A DNA stretch of 64,000 nucleotides from assembly GCA_904418825.1 (NCBI GenBank), contig CAJFPU010000012.1, positions 1 to 64,000 on the forward strand, read 5' to 3'. The notes under the pieces were generated by a model, which had not been told where the DNA came from, did no database searches, and saw only the letters and a list, made by a program, of their open reading frames with translations. Made by a program: the position numbers and the translations under genes. Origin of the DNA: an uncultured Romboutsia sp. (lineage in GTDB: Bacteria; Bacillota; Clostridia; Peptostreptococcales; Peptostreptococcaceae). Positions 32,973-41,863 of this stretch are shown one piece after another (positions within the stretch are counted from its first letter, which is position 1; every line of letters starts with the position of its first letter).

Positions 32973-33896
32973 TATCTTAGCCATAGAATCATCATTTCTC
33001 ATCAATTTATTTATTAGAAATGAAATATTATGAGCCAAAACTTTTATTGAGGTTCTAGTTATAAATCCTAGCATCGATTTACTTTTAACCTTATTTAAAT
33101 TTAATTGTTCTGTTAATTGAGAAAAACTAGTTTCTATCCTTCTTCTAACTTTGAATAATAGTTGTCTTACTTCTTTTGGATAGTTATCTCTACTATTTGC
33201 CCTTTTTAAGAATAGTAAATCTATATCTCTTTCACTTTTTAATTCAGGCGTTAGCCTTTTGTTAATATATCCTTTATCTCCGATTATAGAGATAGATCTA
33301 TATTTATCGCATAAATCCCATACCGCATTTCTATCATCTATGTTTGCTGGAGTTATAACATAATCAGTTAAAAATCCATCTACAGTAGTAAGTGCATGAA
33401 ATTTAAATCCGAAATAAGTTTCTTTTTTAGAAGCGCATCTTCCATAGGAGGCTTCACCTTTGAAACACTTACTAAAACGAGCTCTTCCAAATTCACATAC
33501 AGGAATAGGCATACTATCTATAACTCTTACATTGTTAGAGTAAAGTTGCATAAATTCAGATATATATCCTCTTATTTTAGATATTACTAAATGTAAATTT
33601 CTTTTAGTTCTATTAAATCTAGTTCTATCTCCTAATCTTGGAAATAGTTCTTTATATTCTCTTTTTAATAAACTAAAAAACGATTTCTCTGAGTCAATAG
33701 TTAAAAGTTCTCCAACTATACTAATAGTGATTATTTCACTATCTGAAAGTTTGCTATCCTTAATATTACGTCTATTCCTTATACCAATAGGTATAATTTC
33801 ATTGTATATATCATCTATAATTACAAAAATATTTGTAAACAAATCTGTTAAATTTTCTAACTCCTGGATATAATAATTATTAAGCTCCAACATCAT
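32952..33896 (-). CDS. IS982-family transposase
   Basis: DDE-like protein with SDSEIITISIVGEL, VIDSMPIPVCEFGRARFSK, IIGDKGYI, RRRIETSFSQL. Confidence 0.88.
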   Translation of the reverse strand: MMLELNNYYIQELENLTDLFTNIFVIIDDIYNEIIPIGIRNRRNIKDSKLSDSEIITISIVGELLTIDSEKSFFSLLKREYKELFPRLGDRTRFNRTKRNLHLVISKIRGYISEFMQLYSNNVRVIDSMPIPVCEFGRARFSKCFKGEASYGRCASKKETYFGFKFHALTTVDGFLTDYVITPANIDDRNAVWDLCDKYRSISIIGDKGYINKRLTPELKSERDIDLLFLKRANSRDNYPKEVRQLLFKVRRRIETSFSQLTEQLNLNKVKSKSMLGFITRTSIKVLAHNISFLINKLMRNDDSMAKIKRLVFG

Positions 33897-34066
33897 ATAG
33901 TAAACCTCCTTTAAATTAGTATTAATAATCTTAGGTTGCTATATTTGTTGGAGTTTTATTATTGAAAAAATTAACTAGCACAACGAGTTAATTTAATAAA
34001 ATATAATATTCATAAAATTTTTTTTTATAGATGAAACTATGTCTCTTTAAAAAAAACAACGAAATG

Positions 34067-34104
34067 TATTACATTTTTAGTTGTTTATTACATTTTTAGT
34101 TGTT
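34067..34104 (+). repeat. 19-bp perfect tandem direct repeat in the leader of the recombinase operon
   Basis: tattacatttttagttgtt x2 (34067-34085, 34086-34104). Confidence 0.9.
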
Positions 34105-34124
34105 TTGGATAAGGAGATTTTTTT

Positions 34125-34262
34125 ATGGAAAAATACGAAAATAACTTAAATTGGAATGATGTTTTAAAACTATTTTTAGATGATGTTATTGATAATTGCT
34201 TAAATGAGTATTATCAAGAGCTTCTTTCAAAAAATAATTCTAATAAGGAGAATGTATTTTAA
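34125..34262 (+). CDS. Small 45-aa protein translationally coupled to recombinase 1
   Basis: SD aaggag then MEKYENNLNWNDVLKLFLDDVIDNCLNEYYQELLSKNNSNKENVF*; stop TAA overlaps ATG of the next gene (TAATG). Confidence 0.65.
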   Translation: MEKYENNLNWNDVLKLFLDDVIDNCLNEYYQELLSKNNSNKENVF

Positions 34263-35725
34263 TGAAGGCTGGAATATATATAAGAGTATCGACTGATAAA
34301 GAATTGCAAGAATCATCTTTAGAATATCAAGAAGCATGTTGCTCTGATTTTATTAAAGGTAATAATTTTGAGCTATACAATACTTATAAAGATGTCTTCA
34401 CTGGAACTAAAACTGGTAAATATAACAAAGGACCTGGATATAAAAACTTAATTAATGATGCTATAGAAGGAAAAATAGATGTTATAATAGCAAAAGACCT
34501 ATCTCGTATATCTAGAAATACCTTTGAGCTAGAAAAACTAAGAGATTTAATTCTATCAGGTAAAATACATCTTATAACTCTAGAAGGTGCGGTTGATAGT
34601 ACTAAAGGAAATATACATTATCTATCTACATATATTTTAATTTATAGTGAAGAAGCTAGAATGATTAGAGTAAGAGTTGAGCAAAGTAAAAAAACAATGG
34701 CTAAAAATGGGCTATTCATAGGCTCAATAGCTCCTTATGGATACTATTGTGTTAAAGGAAAGTTATATGTAAGAAATGATGAATCACCTAAAATAATACA
34801 ATATATATTCGATAGCTTTGTATCTGGTAAATCAGCTGAATCTATAGCTAAAGAATTAACTGAGAATAATATAGCTACACCTAGTCAATTATCTAATAAA
34901 AAAGGGGCATCTTCCAAATGGCAAGCTTCTACTATCAGAAAGATATTAAAAAATGAACACTACATTGGTAACTTAGTACAGGGAAAAACTAAATCAATTA
35001 ATAGTACAAATAAAAGTAGGGTAGAAAATAGTAATTATATTATAGTTGAAAATACTCATGAAGCTATAATATCTAAAGAGCAGTTTAATTTAGTAAAAGA
35101 TATAATTAACTCTAGAAAATCAAGTTCAAAAGTCTCAAGAAAAACACATTTACTTAGTAATCTTATATATTGTGAAACTTGTGGAAAAGCTATATCTCTT
35201 AGGAATAAAGATTACATATGCTCTGGGCGTTTAAAGTATGGTAAAAAAATGTGTTGTACTGAAAAAATAAAGCAAATTGACTTATTGAATTTATTAACTG
35301 AAAATATAATTGATAAAATTGATAATTCTGACTCAGATTTTTTACTTAATTATATAGAGGAAAGACTAAATAAAAATATAAGCAAATATAAGTCTACTTT
35401 AAATAACCTTCATATGAAAAAAAATAAACTAGAAAATAGAAAAAAAGAAGCTCTCAATATGCACTTAGATGGTTGTATTTCTAGAGATAAATATAATATA
35501 GTTGTTAATGAATCAGATAATGATATAAATGATACCTTAAAAAATATACATTCTATTGAATCTATGTTGAGCGTAAAAGATAAAATAGATTTATCACGTG
35601 ATTTTGATTTATTGAAGTCAAGAATCATCAAATCAGTATCTTTAAACCCTCAAATATTAAATTACTTTATAAAAAGAATAGAAATCACTAACTTAGGGGT
35701 ACCTAAAATCTACTATAGATTTTAG
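34262..35725 (+). CDS. Large serine recombinase 1
   Basis: GIYIRVSTDKE catalytic Ser, DLSRISRNTFE, recombinase domain, Zn ribbon CETCGKAI...CC, coiled coil. Confidence 0.93.
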   Translation: MKAGIYIRVSTDKELQESSLEYQEACCSDFIKGNNFELYNTYKDVFTGTKTGKYNKGPGYKNLINDAIEGKIDVIIAKDLSRISRNTFELEKLRDLILSGKIHLITLEGAVDSTKGNIHYLSTYILIYSEEARMIRVRVEQSKKTMAKNGLFIGSIAPYGYYCVKGKLYVRNDESPKIIQYIFDSFVSGKSAESIAKELTENNIATPSQLSNKKGASSKWQASTIRKILKNEHYIGNLVQGKTKSINSTNKSRVENSNYIIVENTHEAIISKEQFNLVKDIINSRKSSSKVSRKTHLLSNLIYCETCGKAISLRNKDYICSGRLKYGKKMCCTEKIKQIDLLNLLTENIIDKIDNSDSDFLLNYIEERLNKNISKYKSTLNNLHMKKNKLENRKKEALNMHLDGCISRDKYNIVVNESDNDINDTLKNIHSIESMLSVKDKIDLSRDFDLLKSRIIKSVSLNPQILNYFIKRIEITNLGVPKIYYRF

Positions 35726-35823
35726 GTCTTATCCTCTAATTTATATCCTATCTAGAATTCTTTTTCCAGAAATATTATAATAATTATATTAAGGTAAATA
35801 ATACTACATCTCAAATAAAGGAG

Positions 35824-37338
35824 ATGTTTATAATGAAATGTGCAATTTACATAAGAGTTTCAACTGATAAAGAAGAACAAAAAACTTCTTTACAAAATCA
35901 AAAAGACTTATTTTTTAAATATATCTCAGATAAAGGCTGGGATATTGGTAAAATGTATATCGATATAGAGTCTGGAACTAAAGATAAAAGAGAACAGTTT
36001 CAACAAATGATATCTGATGCAAAAAATAAAAAATTTGAAATTATATTAGCTAAAGAACTTTCTAGAATAGCTAGAAATGGAAAATTATCATATGAAGTAA
36101 AGTCATTAGCCGAAAATAATAATATACATATTATAACTTTAGACAATGCCATAAATACTCTTGAAGGTAATACTCATATGTTTGGCATGTATGCTTGGAT
36201 GTATGAACAAGAATCTCAAAGAATTAGCGATAGAGTTAAGTATGCATTAAAATCTAGAGCTGAAAAAGGCTTATTTAAAGGTTCTATTCCCCCATATGGT
36301 TATTACTGTAAAGATGGTAAGCTATTCATTAGAAATGATTTTACACCTGATATAGTAAAAAGAATATTTAATGAATACATAAATGGTGTCGGTTTTGATG
36401 CTATTGCTAGAGGTCTTTATAATGATGATATTCCTAGTCCTAGCCAAGTGGCAGGTATAACAAATGCATCATCCAAGTGGCATGGTTCATCTGTAAGATG
36501 TATTTTAGAAAACCCTCATTTTATAGGTGACTTAGTTCAAGGAAGAAGTACAACTAAAAATGTTACTTCTACTAAAAGAAATATTGTTTCTAATGAAGAT
36601 TTAATTATAGTCAAAAACACACATGAACCTATAATATCTAAAGATGATTTTAATGCAGTTCAACAGCTAATATCTTCTCGTAGAAGAAAGAGACCTGCTC
36701 AAAGCATTCATCTATTTAGTAATATTCTTATATGTGCAGATTGTGGTCATGGCATGCATTTTAAAAAGAATAGAAAAGGATATATTTGTGGTAACTTTAA
36801 TAAACATGGTCTTAAAGCTTGTAGCTCTCATGTAATACGTGAACAAAATCTTAAAGATATAATCATATCTGACTTAGATTTTATATGTAATTCTACAAAT
36901 AATAAATCATTTTTTAAAGCTATTAATTTCAATTTAAATATAGAATCTAAATCTAGTAAAAATAAACTAGATATTATAAATAATAAAATTTTAAAATTAA
37001 CTACAAGAAAAAATAATGCTCTTAATAAATTTATAGATGATTTTATTAGTAAAGAAGATTATGATACTATTGTAGAAAATATTAACTTAGAACTAAATGA
37101 ACTAAAAAGTAAAAAACTTTCTATTGAAAGTACTGTGAATACAAATTTAAATTCTAATATAAGCAATAGTATAAGCTATTTTAAAAGTATAGCTTATACT
37201 ATTACTGAACTAACACCTAATGTTATAAATAGATTGATAGATAAAATCGAAGTATCTGAAAATGGTACTCCAAGAGTCTATTACCGATTCTCAGAATCAT
37301 CTATATGTTTATCTGATTTTATAAATCAGACTTCTTAA
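35824..37338 (+). CDS. Large serine recombinase 2
   Basis: AIYIRVSTDKEEQKTS, ELSRIARNGKL, Zn ribbon CADCGHGM, coiled coil, C-terminal VYYRF as in recombinase 1. Confidence 0.93.
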   Translation: MFIMKCAIYIRVSTDKEEQKTSLQNQKDLFFKYISDKGWDIGKMYIDIESGTKDKREQFQQMISDAKNKKFEIILAKELSRIARNGKLSYEVKSLAENNNIHIITLDNAINTLEGNTHMFGMYAWMYEQESQRISDRVKYALKSRAEKGLFKGSIPPYGYYCKDGKLFIRNDFTPDIVKRIFNEYINGVGFDAIARGLYNDDIPSPSQVAGITNASSKWHGSSVRCILENPHFIGDLVQGRSTTKNVTSTKRNIVSNEDLIIVKNTHEPIISKDDFNAVQQLISSRRRKRPAQSIHLFSNILICADCGHGMHFKKNRKGYICGNFNKHGLKACSSHVIREQNLKDIIISDLDFICNSTNNKSFFKAINFNLNIESKSSKNKLDIINNKILKLTTRKNNALNKFIDDFISKEDYDTIVENINLELNELKSKKLSIESTVNTNLNSNISNSISYFKSIAYTITELTPNVINRLIDKIEVSENGTPRVYYRFSESSICLSDFINQTS

Positions 37339-38686
37339 CTATCTTCGCACAGCTCTCCACATGCATTGTGTGAGGGAACATATCTACAGGTTGTATTTCT
37401 ACACACTTATATCCTCTTTCATTTAAATATGCTAAATCCCTAGCTAATGTAGAAGGATTACATGAAACATAAACAACTCTATCTGGTTTCATAGATACTA
37501 TGGTATCTAATACCTTTTCATCGCATCCTTTTCTAGGAGGATCTACTACAACGACATCTGCAGTTTTACCTTCACTATACATCTTAGGAACAACTTCTTC
37601 CGCTTTTCCAACATAAAACTCTACGTTATCTAATTTATTTAATTTAGCATTAATTTTAGCATCTTTTATAGCATCTTCAATTATTTCTATACCATACACC
37701 TTAGTAGCTTTTTGTGCTAAAAATAAAGATATTGTCCCTATTCCACAATATATATCAAATACAGTATCATTTTCCTTTAACTCTGCATATTCTAATGCTT
37801 TATTATATAAAACTTCAGTTTGTATAGGATTAACTTGGAAGAACGATAATGGAGAAATTTCAAAAACTAAATCTCCTATATAATCATTTATCTTTCCATT
37901 TCCGTATATAACTTTATTTTCTTTTCCTAATATTACATTAGTTTTAGCTTTATTAATATTAAGAACTAAAGTTTTAAATCCTGGAATATTTTCTTTTAAT
38001 ACAGAAGCTAATTCATTTAAATGTGGTAAATTAGTTCCGTTGGCAACTAAAACTACCATTACTTCATTAGTTGTAAATCCAACTTTTGTAACTAAATGTC
38101 TTAAAACTCCTGTATGAGTAGTTTCATTATATAAACTTACATTGTAAGCTTGAATATAAGTTTTGATTATTTTAATTATTTTATCATTTATATCATGCTG
38201 TATTACACACATATCAGTAGGTATAACATTATGACTCTTTTTCTTATAAAACCCTATAGCAGTTTCACCATTTATATTTTGTATTGGAAATTGAGCCTTA
38301 TTTCTATATCTACAAGGATTTTTCATCCCTATAGTTTCATGTATTTCAACATTTTCTAATTTTCCTATTCTAGATATAACTTGCTTAACTTCATTTGTCT
38401 TTAATTCAAGTTGTTTATTATAATCTAACTCTTGTATCTGACAACCACCACACTCCTTTAAGTCATCACTACAAATTCTCTCAACTCTAAACGGTGATTT
38501 CTCAATTATTTTAACTATGTCTCCTACTGCATAATTCTTTTTAGATTTATTTATTCTTACTTTTACTTTATCTTGTATTAATCCGCCCTCTACAAAAACA
38601 GTAAATCCTTCATATTTTCCTATTCCAACTCCACCTTGACCTATATCAACTATATCTACAACGTACTCCTTATTTTTTGATAACAT
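37319..38686 (-). CDS. rlmD: 23S rRNA (uracil-5-)-methyltransferase RumA/RlmD; C-terminus supplied by the integrated element
   Basis: TRAM domain, C-x5-C-x2-C Fe-S motif (CSDDLKECGGC), VDPPRKGC, SCNPSTLARD. Confidence 0.93.
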   Translation of the reverse strand: MLSKNKEYVVDIVDIGQGGVGIGKYEGFTVFVEGGLIQDKVKVRINKSKKNYAVGDIVKIIEKSPFRVERICSDDLKECGGCQIQELDYNKQLELKTNEVKQVISRIGKLENVEIHETIGMKNPCRYRNKAQFPIQNINGETAIGFYKKKSHNVIPTDMCVIQHDINDKIIKIIKTYIQAYNVSLYNETTHTGVLRHLVTKVGFTTNEVMVVLVANGTNLPHLNELASVLKENIPGFKTLVLNINKAKTNVILGKENKVIYGNGKINDYIGDLVFEISPLSFFQVNPIQTEVLYNKALEYAELKENDTVFDIYCGIGTISLFLAQKATKVYGIEIIEDAIKDAKINAKLNKLDNVEFYVGKAEEVVPKMYSEGKTADVVVVDPPRKGCDEKVLDTIVSMKPDRVVYVSCNPSTLARDLAYLNERGYKCVEIQPVDMFPHTMHVESCAKIVKKSDL

Positions 38687-38828
38687 AGGTTAGTCCTCCG
38701 TACATTTATTTTTTTTATACAATATTTTATTTTATCAAAAAAATAAGAGCTTTTAAAGCCCTTATATAAATAAATCTTTACTTTTAATGTATATAATTAC
38801 AGTAATTCAAAATATATTTTTATAAAAT

Positions 38829-38863
38829 AGCCACTAGGCTTTTTTAATAAACTTAGTGGCTAT
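38829..38863 (-). terminator. pyk terminator
   Basis: agccactaggcttttttaataaacttagtggct. Confidence 0.75.
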
Positions 38864-38912
38864 TTTAATAGTCTTAAAATAGTAATATTATATAAAATTT
38901 TATTTTATTATC

Positions 38913-40673
38913 TTATAGAACTCTTGTAGAACCTCTATATACTACTCCTCTAGATGAATCTACAGTTACTATTTCTCCATCTTTTACAGATTCTAATATA
39001 TTTGTTGCAGATACTATAACTGGTTTATTTAAATTTATGCCTACTATAGCAGCATGAGATGTCATTCCACCTTCTTCAGTTATTATAGCTGCACATTTTT
39101 CTATATGAGGGTTCATTTCTATATCAGTCATAGTTGTAACTAATATATCGCCTTCATTAAATTCCTTGCAATCTTCATTGCTTTTTATAATACGAACTTT
39201 ACCTTCTACAGTTTTATTTCCTACACCTATCCCTTTTACTATTTCTTCATTTATAACGTGAACTTTTATTAGATTTGTAGTTCCGCTTATTCCAACTGGA
39301 ACTCCTGCAGTTATAACCACTAATTCACCGTTGTTTATGTATCCTGCATTTTTAGAAGTTTCTATAGCATTTTCTATAACTTCATCTGTATTATCTGCTA
39401 ATTCACATTTAACTGGATAAACTCCCCAAGTAAGAGCAAGTCTTCTCATTACTTTTTCATCATCTGTAGTAGCTATTATTGGACACTTAGGTCTAAATTT
39501 AGATACCATTCTAGCTGTATGTCCTGATGAAGTTGATGTTATTATAGCTGAAGCATTTAAATCAACTGCTGTTGTGCAAGTTGCATGACTTATAGCATCT
39601 GTAACAGTCGTGTTATTTTTAGCATTCTTTTCTAATAGGTTATCATAATTTAATGTTTCTTCAGTTCTTTTAGCTATAGTAGCCATAGTTTTTACAGCTT
39701 CTACTGGATATTTACCAGCAGCAGTTTCTCCAGATAACATTATTGCATCCGTTCCATCATATATAGCATTTGCAACATCTGTAACTTCAGCTCTTGTTGG
39801 TCTAGGATTTCTCATCATAGAGTCTAACATTTGAGTCGCTGTTATTACTGGTTTTCCTGCTTCATTACATTTTGCTATCATTAACTTTTGAACTACAGGT
39901 ATTTCTTCTGTTGGTATTTCAACCCCAAGGTCACCTCTAGCAACCATTATACCATCAGATACAGCTATTATATCGTCTAAATTATCTACACCCTCTTGAT
40001 TTTCTATCTTAGATATTATTTGAATATCTGTTGCATTATTTCTTTCTAAAACTTCTCTTATAGCTAATACATCAGAAACTTTTCTTACAAATGATGCAGC
40101 TATAAAGTCTATTCCTTGAGATATACCAAATTCTATATCACTTATATCTTTTTCAGTTAATGCTGGTAAATTTATTTTTACTCCTGGTACGTTTACACCT
40201 TTATGATTTTTTACTATACCTGAGTTTTCAACTATACAAAGTATATCATCCCCATTTACTTCTTCAACTCTAAGACCAACTAAACCATCGTCTATTAATA
40301 TAGTATCCCCAACAACTACATCATTTGCAAGTCCTTTATAGCTTACTGTACATATATCTTTATTTCCTACAACGTCTTTCATTGTTATAGTAAATTTTTG
40401 ACCTTCTTCTAATAATACTTCTGGTTGATCAAAGTTACCAGTTCTTATTTCTGGACCTTTTGTATCTAATAATATAGCTACAGGCTTATTTAACTTTTCT
40501 CTAACTTTTTTTACTAAATCCATTCTTCCTTTATGTTCTTCATGCGAACCATGAGAAAAGTTCATTCTAGTTACATTTAATCCATTTTCAATTAATGCAG
40601 TTAGTACCTCTTCTTTCTCTGATGCAGGTCCTAATGTACAAACTATTTTAGTTCTCTTAGTGTTTTTTAACAT
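38913..40673 (-). CDS. pyk: Pyruvate kinase with C-terminal PEP-utilising domain
   Basis: MNFSHGSHEEH, MVARGDLGVEI, and C-terminal ITEEGGMTSHAAIVG. Confidence 0.97.
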   Translation of the reverse strand: MLKNTKRTKIVCTLGPASEKEEVLTALIENGLNVTRMNFSHGSHEEHKGRMDLVKKVREKLNKPVAILLDTKGPEIRTGNFDQPEVLLEEGQKFTITMKDVVGNKDICTVSYKGLANDVVVGDTILIDDGLVGLRVEEVNGDDILCIVENSGIVKNHKGVNVPGVKINLPALTEKDISDIEFGISQGIDFIAASFVRKVSDVLAIREVLERNNATDIQIISKIENQEGVDNLDDIIAVSDGIMVARGDLGVEIPTEEIPVVQKLMIAKCNEAGKPVITATQMLDSMMRNPRPTRAEVTDVANAIYDGTDAIMLSGETAAGKYPVEAVKTMATIAKRTEETLNYDNLLEKNAKNNTTVTDAISHATCTTAVDLNASAIITSTSSGHTARMVSKFRPKCPIIATTDDEKVMRRLALTWGVYPVKCELADNTDEVIENAIETSKNAGYINNGELVVITAGVPVGISGTTNLIKVHVINEEIVKGIGVGNKTVEGKVRIIKSNEDCKEFNEGDILVTTMTDIEMNPHIEKCAAIITEEGGMTSHAAIVGINLNKPVIVSATNILESVKDGEIVTVDSSRGVVYRGSTRVL

Positions 40674-40689
40674 ATATATTCCTCCTAAA

Positions 40690-41676
<987 letters not shown>

Positions 41677-41863
41677 TTAACACCCCAGGGACTAAAATTG
41701 TCCCTATTATGTTTTTTTATCCCATTATAAATAAAAAAATTAGGTCTATTAAAATATCTATTTTATAACATTATAACATAATATTTACATTTTTTTCATA
41801 TTAATAATGCTATAATAATAATTTTTTTATTTTAATATCCTAATTTTTTTCTATTTACTATGA

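Larger units (their letters stand above)
32859..33991 (-). mobile_element. IS982-like insertion sequence
   Basis: Transposase flanked by ttaatctgttgtgctagttaa (32859) and ttaactagcacaacgagttaa (33971-33991). Confidence 0.85.
21955..37363. mobile_element. Integrated large-serine-recombinase element in the 3' end of rlmD (~15.4 kb)
   Basis: attL with rlmD 3' remnant; attR at the 3' end of the recombinase 2 gene; TG dinucleotides at 21955-21956 and 37362-37363; inverted 12-bp arms 8 bp from each. Confidence 0.82.

Noticed and set aside
32859-33991. IS insertion disrupting a gene
   Set aside because: Flanking ORFs (diiron gene and recombinase operon) look complete; the insertion lies in intergenic DNA.
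37319-37338. Overlap of recombinase 2 and rlmD as an annotation error
   Set aside because: Both stops are real in the sequence; the overlap is explained by att-site placement at the recombinase 3' end.
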